A stretch of 64,000 bases of DNA from assembly GCF_009932395.1 (NCBI RefSeq), contig NZ_LSRS01000002.1, positions 144,012 through 208,011 on the forward strand, given 5' to 3'. Positions within the stretch are counted from its first letter, which is position 1. Each line of letters opens with the position of its first letter. Origin of the DNA: Sporotomaculum syntrophicum (GTDB lineage: Bacteria > Bacillota > Desulfotomaculia > Desulfotomaculales > Desulfallaceae). The notes under the pieces were generated by a model. It did no database searches. It was given only the letters and a program-made list of their open reading frames with translations, and was not told the DNA's origin. Positions 1 through 10,786 of the stretch are shown here, piece after piece. Both the position numbers and the translations under genes were made by a program.

Positions 1-160
1 TTTTCATTTCTCGCTTTGCTTTCGCTTGACGAGGTTTGGTTCGGTTGCTGTCGTTTCATATTGGTCGCTATGGACCATTCACGACTGCGTTCGTTTTACA
101 TCTCTTTGCACTGTTTAGTTTTCAAGGACCTGTGCATCGTCGCTCATCAGCAACGTTTTA
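1..160 (-). other. Predicted rRNA operon leader (16S beyond the left edge)
   Basis: Read on the minus strand, this stretch contains the motif CCTTGAAAACTAAACAG (111-127), very like the processing-leader sequence found just before rRNA genes of Firmicutes. It lies directly behind a perfect-consensus promoter and downstream of gyrA, where Bacillus subtilis has rrnO. I see no rRNA itself in the window. The leader identity is inferred from motif, promoter and synteny. Confidence 0.6.
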
Positions 161-161
161 T

Positions 162-190
162 ATTATACTGTTTAATAAAATCCATGTCAA
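162..190 (-). promoter_or_regulatory. Strong sigma-A promoter, putative rrn P2
   Basis: On the minus strand there is TTGACA (185-190), a 17-nt spacer and TATAAT (162-167), a full consensus match. It points out of the left edge into the presumed rRNA leader. Confidence 0.8.
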
Positions 191-296
191 CACTTAATTT
201 ATTACTTTGTTATTAACAACAACTTTTTTATCATATCACTTACAGAATAAAAATACAATATATAAATTATGTAACTATTACCAATAAATCTTTAAT

Positions 297-326
297 AATA
301 TAGCATAACCATTATTCTTCTGTCAA
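297..326 (-). promoter_or_regulatory. Sigma-A promoter, putative rrn P1
   Basis: On the minus strand there is TTGACA (321-326), an 18-nt spacer and TATATT (297-302). It lies about 105 bp upstream of the second promoter, the tandem P1/P2 layout common for Firmicutes rRNA operons. The interval between the two promoters is AT-rich and shows no gene. Confidence 0.65.
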
Positions 327-343
327 CCTAATACTAAATAAAT

Positions 344-367
344 GCGGGAAAGATTAATCTTCCCCGC
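344..367 (-). terminator. Terminator-like hairpin at the end of gyrA
   Basis: GCGGG (344-348) and CCCGC (363-367) flank an internal AAGATT/AATCTT pairing, and T-rich sequence follows on the minus strand. It overlaps the last codons of gyrA, so it would end that transcript just before the rrn promoters. Confidence 0.5.
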
Positions 368-2780
368 TTAATACCTTAGCAACTGCAACTACTTGATCAC
401 CTTCACCCAGTTTCATTAACATCACTCCCTGGGTACTCCTTCCAAACAAAGATATATCACTAGCTTTAATTCTTATCATTATACCATCTGCACTAATCAT
501 TAATACTTCATCATCAGGTCTAACAACCTGCAACGATACAACAAGGCCGTTACGCTCAGTACATTTAATGTTTATTATGCCTTTTCCGCCCCGTGCTTGA
601 GTTCTGTATTCATCAATTTTAGTTCGTTTACCGTATCCTTTACTAGTTACCACCAGTAATTCTGAATCTTCTCGTACTAAATCCATGGAAACAACTTTGT
701 CTTTTTCATTTAAAGTAATCCCTTTTACCCCTCTAGTAGCTCTACCTGTAGAACGTATATCAGCTTCTGAAAATCTTATCGCTAAACCATTTTGAGTACC
801 TATAATAACTTCAACTGTACCATCGGTGAGTAAAGCATTAACAAGTGCATCCCCTTCATCCAGATTAAGAGCTTTTATACCATCCCGCTTGGTATGTATA
901 TATTCACTCAACGGTGTTTTTTTAATAATCCCATGCCTTGTACCCATAAGCAAGTAGTATTCATTATCAAAATCTCTAATTGGTATGACTGTTGTAATAT
1001 ATTCATCCTGGTCTATATAAAGCAGGTTAACAATTGCAGTACCCCGAGCTTGTCGTCCTGCCTCAGGGATTTCGTATCCCTTTAATTTATATACCTTGCC
1101 TTTATTAGTGAAAAATAAAAAATAATGATGTGTAGTAGCTATAAATAAATGACGTAAAAAATCATCTTCTTTGGTACCCATAGCATTAATGCCCCGACCG
1201 CCCCTTCGCTGACTGTGGTAGGTATCTAGTGGCATTCTTTTTATATAACCTTGGTTGGTAATAGCAATTACTACATCCTCTTCGGAAATTAGGTCATCAT
1301 CTTCAAAATCAGTGCTATCTTTAGAAATAACAGTCCGGCGTTGGTCTCCGTATTTATTTTTTATAGCTAATACTTCTTCTTTGATGATGGCTAAGACCAT
1401 TCTCTCATCTGCTAAAATAGAACGATAATATTCTATCTTTTGAATCAACTCTTTGTACTCAGCCTCTAACTTCTCCCTTTCTAACCCTGTTAAACGATGT
1501 AAGCGCATATCCAAGATTGCCTGAGCTTGATTTTCCGATAGTGCAAACCTGGTTATTAATCCTTCCCGGGCTGCCTCAGCATTTTTGGAACCACGGATAA
1601 TTTTAATTACCTCATCAATATTAGCCTGTGCTATGCGTAATCCCTCTACGATGTGCGCCCTTTCTTCTGCCTTTCGTAAATTAAACTTAGTACGGCGTAT
1701 AATAATATCTTTCTGATATTCAAGATAATGAAATAATATATCCTTCAAGTTTAAAATCTTAGGTTCACCATTAACAAGGGCTAACATAATAATGCCAAAA
1801 GTATCTTGCATTTGTGTATGCTTATATAATTGGTTTAATATCACCTTATGATTAGCATCCCGGCGTAATTCAATGACAATACGCATTCCTTGTCGGTCGG
1901 ATTCGTCTCTTAAGTCAGATATACCATCAATTTTTTTATCTTTTACTAGCTCAGCAATCTTTTCTATTAAACGGGCCTTATTAACTTGGTAGGGTAACTC
2001 CGAAACAATGATACTGGTTTTTCTACCATTTTCCTCTAAATCAACCTTAGCTCTAACTTTAACTGCGCCCCTACCGGTTTTATAGGCCGAGCGTATACCT
2101 TCCTTGCCCATTATAATAGCACCAGTAGGAAAATCAGGCCCATTAATATATTTCATTAAGTCAGAGATATCGATTTGTGGATTATCTATGAGCATTACTA
2201 AACCATCAATAACCTCAGTTAGATTATGGGGTGGAATATTAGTAGCCATACCTACAGCAATACCGGCTGAACCATTGACAAGTAAATTAGGAAATCGAGA
2301 AGGAAGAACAACCGGTTCTTTACCACTTTCATCATAATTAGGCATAAAATCAATTGTTTCTTTATCTATATCAGCCAACATTTCGGTGGTAATTTTATTT
2401 AAACGAGCTTCAGTGTAACGCATAGCAGCTGGTACGTCCCCATCTACTGATCCAAAGTTACCGTGCCCATCGATCAGTGGATAGCGGCAAGAAAAATCTT
2501 GAGCTAATCTTACTAGGGCGTCATAAATAGACGAGTCACCATGAGGGTGATATTTAGCCATTACTTCACCCACTATATATGCCGACTTGCGGTGTGGTTT
2601 ATCAGGAGTAACACCAAGTGTATGCATTGCGTACAGAATTCTTCGGTGTACAGGTTTTAATCCATCTCTTACATCAGGTAAGGCCCTGCCAACAATAACG
2701 CTCATAGCGTAATCTAAATAAGAATGTTTCATTTCTTCATTAATATCAATAGGAATGATTTTTCCGGTCAAAGCAGGCAA
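354..2780 (-). CDS. gyrA: DNA gyrase subunit A
   Basis: This is the DNA-cutting subunit of gyrase (GyrA2GyrB2), which introduces negative supercoils using ATP. The 808-aa length is normal. The breakage-reunion domain carries the catalytic tyrosine in AMRYTEARL (Y122). The quinolone-resistance region HPHGDSSIYD has Ser83 and Asp87 intact, as in sensitive enzymes. The GyrA box QRRGGRG near residue 530 marks gyrase rather than topoisomerase IV, and beta-pinwheel repeats follow. The start is TTG, chosen because GAGGTGA lies 6 nt upstream and the protein then begins like its homologues. It is transcribed after gyrB, with a hairpin between the two genes. Confidence 0.98.
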   Translation of the reverse strand: MPALTGKIIPIDINEEMKHSYLDYAMSVIVGRALPDVRDGLKPVHRRILYAMHTLGVTPDKPHRKSAYIVGEVMAKYHPHGDSSIYDALVRLAQDFSCRYPLIDGHGNFGSVDGDVPAAMRYTEARLNKITTEMLADIDKETIDFMPNYDESGKEPVVLPSRFPNLLVNGSAGIAVGMATNIPPHNLTEVIDGLVMLIDNPQIDISDLMKYINGPDFPTGAIIMGKEGIRSAYKTGRGAVKVRAKVDLEENGRKTSIIVSELPYQVNKARLIEKIAELVKDKKIDGISDLRDESDRQGMRIVIELRRDANHKVILNQLYKHTQMQDTFGIIMLALVNGEPKILNLKDILFHYLEYQKDIIIRRTKFNLRKAEERAHIVEGLRIAQANIDEVIKIIRGSKNAEAAREGLITRFALSENQAQAILDMRLHRLTGLEREKLEAEYKELIQKIEYYRSILADERMVLAIIKEEVLAIKNKYGDQRRTVISKDSTDFEDDDLISEEDVVIAITNQGYIKRMPLDTYHSQRRGGRGINAMGTKEDDFLRHLFIATTHHYFLFFTNKGKVYKLKGYEIPEAGRQARGTAIVNLLYIDQDEYITTVIPIRDFDNEYYLLMGTRHGIIKKTPLSEYIHTKRDGIKALNLDEGDALVNALLTDGTVEVIIGTQNGLAIRFSEADIRSTGRATRGVKGITLNEKDKVVSMDLVREDSELLVVTSKGYGKRTKIDEYRTQARGGKGIINIKCTERNGLVVSLQVVRPDDEVLMISADGIMIRIKASDISLFGRSTQGVMLMKLGEGDQVVAVAKVLSGED

Positions 2781-2878
2781 TATTATTCACCTCAAATAAT
2801 ATTTAGATTAAATATTATTATATAAATACTATAAATATAATAATTTTAGTAATAATTCTCTCTTTTTTTGTTATTTGT

Positions 2879-2906
2879 AAAAAGCGGGTATCAAGTCCCG
2901 CTTTTT
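2879..2906 (-). terminator. Hairpin between gyrB and gyrA
   Basis: AAAAAGCGGG and CCCGCTTTTT form a 10-bp stem with an 8-nt loop. It sits 13 bp after the gyrB stop and is symmetric enough to work on either strand. It probably attenuates gyrB-gyrA readthrough. Confidence 0.7.
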
Positions 2907-2919
2907 ATAAATAAACAAT

Positions 2920-5087
<2,168 letters not shown>

Positions 5088-6179
5088 TCATACAACCTCC
5101 CTTATTTTACCGTTATTAATTAAGTATACCCTATTTACATAATTGCTATTTTTACCCATCTGTGTTGTTGTTATGAATGATTGCACATGGTTACTTATTA
5201 ATTTAAATAAGTATTGCTGTCGTTGGTCATCTAGTTCCATAAGCACATCATCTAATAATAAAATAGGATATTCACCATTCTCATTATAAAACAACGTTAT
5301 TTGGGCAGTTTTTAAGGCTAAAACAATAGATCTTATTTGTCCTTGGGAAGCGTAATAACGGGCATCCTTATTATTCACTAAGAAAATAATATCGTCCCGG
5401 TGTGGACCAAATGTAGTTTGTTTTTTGTATAATTCTTCTTTTTGCCTTGTTTTCCCTTCAGACTTGAATTGTTGGATAATTTGTTCGATATTTGTATTAC
5501 TCGTAATTTTTAATGTAGATAAATATTTCATTTCTAATTCTTCATTTCCACCAGTAATTAATGCGTATGTTTTTTGTACTAATGGTATATATTTTTGCAA
5601 AAGTTTAATTCTTCCTGATAATACCTTTGAACCATATTGATAAAACGATTCACTCCAAACATGAAATGAATCGTTATTTCTAATCCCATTACGTAATAAA
5701 TAATTTCTTTGTTCAACTACTCTGCGATATTGCATAAGATCTCGTAAATATACAGGTTCAAGCATACCAATATCACGGTCTATAAAATCACGTTTTATCG
5801 AAGGAGGGCCTTTAATTATTTGTAGATCATCAGGCTTAAATAAAACTATACCAAACCGTCCAGGTAAGAATTTACGCTTTTCTTCAGAACCGTTTATTAA
5901 TAGTTTTTTTTCATCATGATTTATGTGTAGAGATATATCCATATTAATATTATTTAGTTGATAAACTGCTTTAATAGAAGCATTCTTACTTTGCCAATTA
6001 ATAACGTCACTAGCTTTTTTGCGAAATGAATAACCAAGTCCACTATAATATATTGCCTCCAACAAATTAGTTTTTCCTTGAGCATTTAATCCGGTAATTA
6101 AGTTAATACCTGGATGTGGTTCCCAATGCAGAGTTTTATAATTACGAAAGCTATTAATATTTAAATTCTTTAAGATCAA
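5088..6179 (-). CDS. recF: DNA replication and repair protein RecF
   Basis: This SMC-like ATPase loads RecA at single-strand gaps together with RecO and RecR. The 363-aa length is typical. Walker A is GLNAQGKTNL (residues about 30-40), the ABC signature is YASQGQIRSI (about 285) and Walker B is ILLLDDVLMELD (about 310). The TTG start abuts the TGA of the S4-domain gene (TGATTG), the same stop-start junction used at recF-remB, so the three genes are probably translationally coupled. Confidence 0.97.
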   Translation of the reverse strand: MILKNLNINSFRNYKTLHWEPHPGINLITGLNAQGKTNLLEAIYYSGLGYSFRKKASDVINWQSKNASIKAVYQLNNINMDISLHINHDEKKLLINGSEEKRKFLPGRFGIVLFKPDDLQIIKGPPSIKRDFIDRDIGMLEPVYLRDLMQYRRVVEQRNYLLRNGIRNNDSFHVWSESFYQYGSKVLSGRIKLLQKYIPLVQKTYALITGGNEELEMKYLSTLKITSNTNIEQIIQQFKSEGKTRQKEELYKKQTTFGPHRDDIIFLVNNKDARYYASQGQIRSIVLALKTAQITLFYNENGEYPILLLDDVLMELDDQRQQYLFKLISNHVQSFITTTQMGKNSNYVNRVYLINNGKIREVV

Positions 6180-6407
6180 TCATAAGTCCTCCGTTCGAGA
6201 AACAACCAGAAATGATCCAATGTTTTCTATATCTACCAGGTCACCGTTTTTTAATTTGCGAGACCTACGATTTTCAGATATTTTATTTACTCGCACCATA
6301 TTATTTAAAATATAATACTTGCTTTGTCCCCCTGTTGTAGCAACACGGCACCATTTTAAAAACTGATCTAGTCTGATTTCGTTTTTAATTAATATTTTAT
6401 TATCCAT
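6180..6407 (-). CDS. S4-domain RNA-binding protein (YaaA-like)
   Basis: This 75-aa S4-domain protein has the core IRLDQFLKWCRVATTGGQSK, a typical alpha-L RNA-binding motif. Its family sits between dnaN and recF in many Firmicutes (B. subtilis YaaA, required for late 50S assembly in published work). A longer reading frame runs into dnaN, but I chose the internal ATG because AAGGATGA lies just upstream and the protein then begins MDNKILIKNE, at family length. It lies 7 bp after dnaN. Confidence 0.88.
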   Translation of the reverse strand: MDNKILIKNEIRLDQFLKWCRVATTGGQSKYYILNNMVRVNKISENRRSRKLKNGDLVDIENIGSFLVVSRTEDL

Positions 6408-6414
6408 AAAAATA

Positions 6415-7524
6415 TCATCCTTGAGATACGGCCGGAACAAGTATAGAAAAATATCTATCTTCATCAACAGGTTTAATCAGAGCTGGACTATCCTGGCCGC
6501 TTAATTTAATAATTACTTCGTCGCTATCAATTGATTTTAATACTTCTATAAAAATACGTACATTAAAACCAACATCCAAAGGTTCTCCTGTAAAGTATGC
6601 TTCAAGTTCTTCTCTTATTCGCCCGGTTTCAGTATAGAAATAAATCATTATTTTATTAGGTTTGAAAATTATATTAAAAACATTTCTCTTTGTATTCACT
6701 AATAAGGATGCTCTCTCTGCAGCATCTAATAATTGACTTACAGATGTTTTAACTTCACAAATATAATTTTTAGGAACAACTATTCTATAATCAGGATACT
6801 GACCGGCAATAAGACGTGACATTATACAAATATTATCAATTGTAAAAAATACTTTGTTTTCTGTTACATATAAAATTAGGTCATTATCTGTTAAATCCAA
6901 AATTTTAAAAAGCTCATTAAGAGTTTTACCAGGAATGATAATATTTATTGGTTGTATGGGTGGTGTTTCTAACTCTTCTACACATAAAGCCAACCTTCGT
7001 GTATCTGTGGCAACCATGGAAATTGTTCCGTCTTGGTTAACTTGAATGTTAACTCCAGTAAAAACAGGTCGGTGTTCTTCATTTGATACAGCATAAATAA
7101 CATGTTTGAGCATATTTTTAAGTTTATCTTGTTTCATTATTAAAGTGGGTTTATCTGGTAATGAGGGGAACATTGGAAATTCATCGGCCGGATAACCGTT
7201 TAAAATGACCTCTGATTCGCCGTATGAAAATTTAGTAGTATTATTGGAAATATCGCATTTGATGTTGATATCAATATCAGGTAAGCGAGTAAATAGACTT
7301 GTAACATATTTAGCTGGTATAGCAGTTGTTCCACTAATGATAGTAGTTACAGGCATTGTACAACGAATACCGAATTCGAGATCAGTAGAAGATAAATATA
7401 ACATATTATCTTCACTTTCAAAATGTAAACAAGTTAGTAACGGCATAGGACTTCTTTGTGAAACAGCTTTTTGAGTAATCTGAACAAGGGTATTTAATTT
7501 TTCTCTTGGTGCAATAAATTGCAT
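6415..7524 (-). CDS. dnaN: DNA polymerase III beta sliding clamp
   Basis: This is the ring-shaped processivity clamp that tethers the replicative polymerase to DNA. It has 369 aa in three repeated clamp domains; typical segments are LPLLTCLHFES-like near residue 30, the VFTGVNIQV strand near 155, and the C-terminal ILVPAVSQG. A GTG three codons upstream lies inside the ribosome-binding site, so I chose ATG at 7524, 6 nt after AAGGTG. It follows dnaA, with two DnaA boxes in the gap. Confidence 0.97.
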   Translation of the reverse strand: MQFIAPREKLNTLVQITQKAVSQRSPMPLLTCLHFESEDNMLYLSSTDLEFGIRCTMPVTTIISGTTAIPAKYVTSLFTRLPDIDINIKCDISNNTTKFSYGESEVILNGYPADEFPMFPSLPDKPTLIMKQDKLKNMLKHVIYAVSNEEHRPVFTGVNIQVNQDGTISMVATDTRRLALCVEELETPPIQPINIIIPGKTLNELFKILDLTDNDLILYVTENKVFFTIDNICIMSRLIAGQYPDYRIVVPKNYICEVKTSVSQLLDAAERASLLVNTKRNVFNIIFKPNKIMIYFYTETGRIREELEAYFTGEPLDVGFNVRIFIEVLKSIDSDEVIIKLSGQDSPALIKPVDEDRYFSILVPAVSQG

Positions 7525-7574
7525 ATCAATCACCTTAATATAATAAAATAATAAGTAAAAGTTATAGTAGTCTT

Positions 7575-7591
7575 TGTGAATAAGTGGATAA
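7575..7591 (-). promoter_or_regulatory. Two DnaA boxes between dnaA and dnaN
   Basis: On the minus strand TTATTCACA (7575-7583) and TTATCCACT (7583-7591) lie head to tail, sharing one base. The first is a consensus box; the second differs at the last base. They form the dnaN-side box cluster of a bipartite origin, as in Bacillus. Confidence 0.75.
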
Positions 7592-7648
7592 GTGTTATAA
7601 AGCTAATAGTGGCATAATTTTATTTATTTAATAAGGTTGTTATTAAAG

Positions 7649-8995
7649 TTAATTCTGTTTAATGTTTTCAATTATATTGTTAATTGTTTGGGAAAGAGTG
7701 GAATCACTTGAAATTTCTGTAGCAATTTTTTCATGGGCGTGTAATACTGTTGTATGATCCTTTCCACCAAAATAATTACCTATTTTGGGTAATGATTCCG
7801 TGGTTAATTCACGACATAAGTACATAGCTATTTGACGTGGATATGCAATAGCCCTGGTTCTTTTTTTTGATTTCATGTCATCAAGCTTTATATTAAAGTA
7901 ACCAGCAACTTTTTGTTGTATTAGTTCGATAGTTATTTTAGTCGGTTTTTTGTCCGGCAACAGGTCTTTTAGTATTTCAGCGGCCTTATCCCTATCTATT
8001 AATTCGTTGTTTAATGAGCTGTAAGCAGTTACCCTTATTAAAGCGCCTTCTAATTCACGTATGTTAGATTGAATACGGTCCGCAATAAAGCTTATTACTT
8101 CATCAGATACAGTAAGATTTTCCAATTGAGCTTTTTTTTGTAATATAGCAATTCTTGTTTCGTAATCAGGTGGTTGAATATCTGTTATTAGACCCCACTC
8201 GAAGCGGGAGCGCAGTCTATCCTCAAGAGTAGGTATATCTTTTGGCGGACGATCGCTGGATATAACAATTTGTTTATTTGCTTCATATAAAGTATTAAAG
8301 GTGTGAAAAAACTCTTCTTGTGTTGCTTCCTTACCAGCTAAAAATTGGATATCATCAATAAGTAGAATGTCAATGTTACGATAAATATTTTTAAATTCAA
8401 CTGTCTTTTCTTCACGAATGGCTCTAATTAAATTATTAGTGAATTTCTCTGAAGTAACATACGCAACAATATAATTGCTATTGTTATTTTGTCTTGCATA
8501 GTGACCTATGGCGTGCATTAAATGTGTTTTACCTAAACCAACACCACCATAGATAAATAAGGGATTATAACCTTTTGCGGGTGATTCAGCGACTGCTAAG
8601 CACGCGGCATGAGCAAACCTGTTATTGTTTCCTACTACATAATTTTCAAAATTATATCTAGGATTTAGAATGGAATATTTCAGATTTAGTAACTCTTCAA
8701 CTAGACCACTACTGTGCCCGTTAAATTGATGTATTTCATCTTCCATGATGAATTGAACTGTAGTTATAGAATTACTAATATCTGAGATAACTTCTTTAAA
8801 TAAAAGAGCATAATTATTGTTAAGCCAATCTTTCGAAAATTGGTCTGGTACTCCAACATAAAAAGTGTTATTTTTTATTGAAATAGGTTGCATAGTATTT
8901 ATCCATGTTGAGTAAGACTGGGGGGTCAATCTGTTTTTTAGCTGATTAATCGTTTTTTTCCAAATTGAATTCACATTATTAACAGTCAATGTCAT
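7649..8995 (-). CDS. dnaA: Chromosomal replication initiator DnaA
   Basis: DnaA is an AAA+ ATPase that binds DnaA boxes and opens oriC. The 448-aa protein has domain I (residues 1-85), a short linker, domain III with Walker A GGVGLGKTH (150-158) and Walker B ILLIDDIQFL (about 212), and a domain IV helix-turn-helix with the signature GGKDHTTVLHAHEKI (about 412). The start ATG follows AGGGGGAC closely. The roughly 210-nt leader carries paired DnaA boxes, so autoregulation is likely. Confidence 0.98.
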   Translation of the reverse strand: MTLTVNNVNSIWKKTINQLKNRLTPQSYSTWINTMQPISIKNNTFYVGVPDQFSKDWLNNNYALLFKEVISDISNSITTVQFIMEDEIHQFNGHSSGLVEELLNLKYSILNPRYNFENYVVGNNNRFAHAACLAVAESPAKGYNPLFIYGGVGLGKTHLMHAIGHYARQNNNSNYIVAYVTSEKFTNNLIRAIREEKTVEFKNIYRNIDILLIDDIQFLAGKEATQEEFFHTFNTLYEANKQIVISSDRPPKDIPTLEDRLRSRFEWGLITDIQPPDYETRIAILQKKAQLENLTVSDEVISFIADRIQSNIRELEGALIRVTAYSSLNNELIDRDKAAEILKDLLPDKKPTKITIELIQQKVAGYFNIKLDDMKSKKRTRAIAYPRQIAMYLCRELTTESLPKIGNYFGGKDHTTVLHAHEKIATEISSDSTLSQTINNIIENIKQN

Positions 8996-9035
8996 GTCCC
9001 CCTAAAGCTATATAAATTTGTAATAATAATAATTT

Positions 9036-9076
9036 ACACACAGACTTATCCACAGGTTGTGAATAAGTCTGTGTGT
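9036..9076. repeat. 19-bp inverted repeat holding two opposed DnaA boxes
   Basis: The arms at 9036-9054 and 9058-9076 are reverse complements with one mismatch and a 3-nt spacer. Each contains a consensus box: TTATCCACA at 9046-9054 and, inverted, TTATTCACA at 9058-9066. The repeat lies in the dnaA 5' leader, so it could act as a DnaA operator or fold in the mRNA. Confidence 0.85.
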
Positions 9077-9211
9077 CGTAAGCTTATGAAAATGATATCA
9101 AAACTTCACAATCTATTCAATAATAATTAAAGTAAACTGTAAATAAGGTAATCTATTTAATTTATTTTTTTCACAATTTGCACAAGATGTTATTAACAAA
9201 CTGTGTATTAT

Positions 9212-9240
9212 ATTATATACTGAAATGAGGTATCCTGCAA
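9212..9240 (-). promoter_or_regulatory. dnaA promoter
   Basis: On the minus strand there is TTGCAG (9235-9240), a 17-nt spacer and TATAAT (9212-9217), giving a leader of about 210 nt before dnaA. The DnaA-box pair lies downstream, in the leader. Confidence 0.7.
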
Positions 9241-9249
9241 AAGCATTGC

Positions 9250-9279
9250 TTGACTGTGATTAAGGGTGTATTATATAAT
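9250..9279 (+). promoter_or_regulatory. rpmH promoter
   Basis: TTGACT (9250-9255), an 18-nt spacer and TATAAT (9274-9279) lie 70 bp before rpmH. The -35 box is only 9 bp from that of the opposed dnaA promoter. Confidence 0.75.
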
Positions 9280-9348
9280 GATAACGTACATCTATTATTT
9301 TCCATATTTTTGGTAATAAACAAGAAATAAAGGGGGATACTCTATTTA

Positions 9349-9483
9349 ATGAAGAGAACATATCAGCCAAAAAAAAGTAAGAGAAAAAAGATTCATGGCT
9401 TTTTAAAAAGAATGTCAACCAAAGCTGGTCAAAATGTTATCAAGAGAAGAAGGTTAAAAGGGAGAAGAAAACTTACCGCATAA
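9349..9483 (+). CDS. rpmH: 50S ribosomal protein L34
   Basis: This 44-aa, highly basic protein starts [14 protein letters not shown] and ends [11 protein letters not shown], the canonical L34 sequence. L34 is a late-assembling large-subunit protein. AGGGGG lies 12 nt before the ATG, a slightly long spacing. It is the first gene rightward of oriC and precedes rnpA, as in nearly all bacteria. Confidence 0.96.
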   Translation: MKRTYQPKKSKRKKIHGFLKRMSTKAGQNVIKRRRLKGRRKLTA

Positions 9484-9507
9484 GGTCGCTTGATAAAGTG
9501 GCCTTTT
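9482..9507 (+). terminator. Attenuator-like hairpin between rpmH and rnpA
   Basis: A 10-bp stem (9482-9491 with 9496-9505, including two G-U pairs) closes a GATA loop and is followed by TTTT. It overlaps the rpmH stop and probably reduces readthrough into rnpA, a common way to keep L34 output above that of rnpA. Confidence 0.6.
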
Positions 9508-9530
9508 CCTAATGTATAAGGATTTAATGT

Positions 9531-9884
9531 ATGCAAAAAAAATACTTAATTAAAAAAAATATTGATTATCGCAAGGTATATAATTCTGGAATATCTTTAA
9601 CAAATCGTTATGTGGTAATTTTTGTATCTAAAAATAACCAAAGTAACAAAAGATTTGGTTTTTCAGTTAGTAAGAAGATTGGTAAGGCTGTTAAAAGAAA
9701 TTATATACGTAGAAGATTAAAGGAAATTTGCCGATTAAATGAAAATTGGTTTCAAAATGGATATGATTATATATTTATTGCACGTAAAGGAATAGATGAA
9801 GTGAGTTATAATATTCTGGTTGGTAGTTTAGAAAAATTGGTATATCGAATAAGTAAGTTGATATCAGGGAAATTTAAAACATGA
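9531..9884 (+). CDS. rnpA: Ribonuclease P protein component
   Basis: This is the basic protein cofactor of RNase P, which matures tRNA 5' ends. At 117 aa it is of normal length. The RNR signature is [14 protein letters not shown] (about residues 52-65), and the [10 protein letters not shown] strand precedes it. ATG is preceded by AAGGA. It overlaps yidD by 4 bp (ATGA). Confidence 0.95.
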   Translation: MQKKYLIKKNIDYRKVYNSGISLTNRYVVIFVSKNNQSNKRFGFSVSKKIGKAVKRNYIRRRLKEICRLNENWFQNGYDYIFIARKGIDEVSYNILVGSLEKLVYRISKLISGKFKT

Positions 9885-10090
9885 AGAAAATAATAATTTT
9901 TTCCATACGTCTGTACCAGAAGTATATTTCCCCACTTAAAGTTCCCAGTTGTAGGTTTTATCCTTCTTGTTCGGAATATGCTATACAAGCGATACTAAGG
10001 TATGGCGTATGGAAAGGAATTATGAAAGCTATAATTAGGATATTAAAGTGCCATCCTTTTCATCCTGGTGGATATGATCCGATTAAATGA
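9881..10090 (+). CDS. yidD: Membrane protein insertion efficiency factor YidD
   Basis: This 69-aa protein has the family core [15 protein letters not shown] and the ending [13 protein letters not shown], with an amphipathic N-terminus. YidD is thought to sit at the inner face of the membrane and help YidC. It overlaps rnpA by 4 bp and precedes yidC, the usual context. Confidence 0.94.
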   Translation: MKKIIIFSIRLYQKYISPLKVPSCRFYPSCSEYAIQAILRYGVWKGIMKAIIRILKCHPFHPGGYDPIK

Positions 10091-10114
10091 TTTGTAGTTT
10101 TAGGAGGAGATGGT

Positions 10115-10786
10115 TTGGGGGAATTATTTCAGTCTCTGGTTAATGCAATAACCTCATTAACACACTGGTTATATGGGCTTACAAGTAGTATAGGTGTACC
10201 AAGTTATGCTTTAGCTATAATAATATTAACTCTACTAATAAAATTAGTATTATTTCCATTAAACCAAAAACAAATGTTATCGATGAAACGCATGCAAGAA
10301 ATACAACCGAAAATAAAAGAAATACAAGAAAAATATAAAAATAAAGATCCGCAAAAAATGCAGCAAAAGATTATGGAAATATATAAAGAACATAATGTTA
10401 ATCCAATGGCCGGTTGTTTACCTATGTTGGTGCAAATGCCAATATTAATTGCTTTGTATCGTTCCTTGCTGCACATACAATTTATTAATACAGATCATGC
10501 AGGTTTTTTTTGGATAAACACCTTATCGGATAAGGATCCTTTATATATTTTGCCACTACTAGCAGGATTAACTACTTATATGCTGACGAAATTAACATCA
10601 TCAACTACAGATCAAACACAACGAATGCTGCTTTACATGATGCCTGTATTTATCGCCTGGATAAGTTTTACATTACCATCAGGTCTAGTTTTATACTGGG
10701 TTACATTTAATATATTGGGTTTTGCACAACAATTTTTTGTAAACAGGCAAGTTGCGCAAGCAAGGGAGGGAGCTCCTTCGAAGTGA
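10115..10786 (+). CDS. yidC: Membrane protein insertase YidC/Oxa1
   Basis: This insertase places small membrane proteins into the bilayer, alone or with Sec. The 223-aa protein lacks the lipoprotein signal of Bacillus SpoIIIJ and starts directly with a short amphipathic segment before TM1. TM1 ends in LIKLVLFPL, so the conserved basic groove residue appears to be Lys rather than Arg. A charged cytoplasmic hairpin (MKRMQEIQPKIKEIQEKY) follows, then about four more TM segments. The TTG start follows AGGAGGAGATGG. Confidence 0.94.
   Translation: MGELFQSLVNAITSLTHWLYGLTSSIGVPSYALAIIILTLLIKLVLFPLNQKQMLSMKRMQEIQPKIKEIQEKYKNKDPQKMQQKIMEIYKEHNVNPMAGCLPMLVQMPILIALYRSLLHIQFINTDHAGFFWINTLSDKDPLYILPLLAGLTTYMLTKLTSSTTDQTQRMLLYMMPVFIAWISFTLPSGLVLYWVTFNILGFAQQFFVNRQVAQAREGAPSK

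Larger units (their letters stand above)
8996..9348. other. Replication origin oriC (dnaA-rpmH gap)
   Basis: This gene-free gap separates the leftward and rightward gene blocks. It has a DnaA-box pair in an inverted repeat (9036-9076), near-consensus boxes TTATTAACA (9190-9198) and TGTGTATTA (9202-9210), and a very AT-rich tract at about 9110-9215 that could include the unwinding element. Gene polarity flips here, as expected for an origin. The exact melting site is not determined. Confidence 0.85.

Noticed and set aside
16-216. 66-aa open frame at the left end
   Set aside because: It lies in the rRNA leader and promoter antisense and shows no protein-like features.
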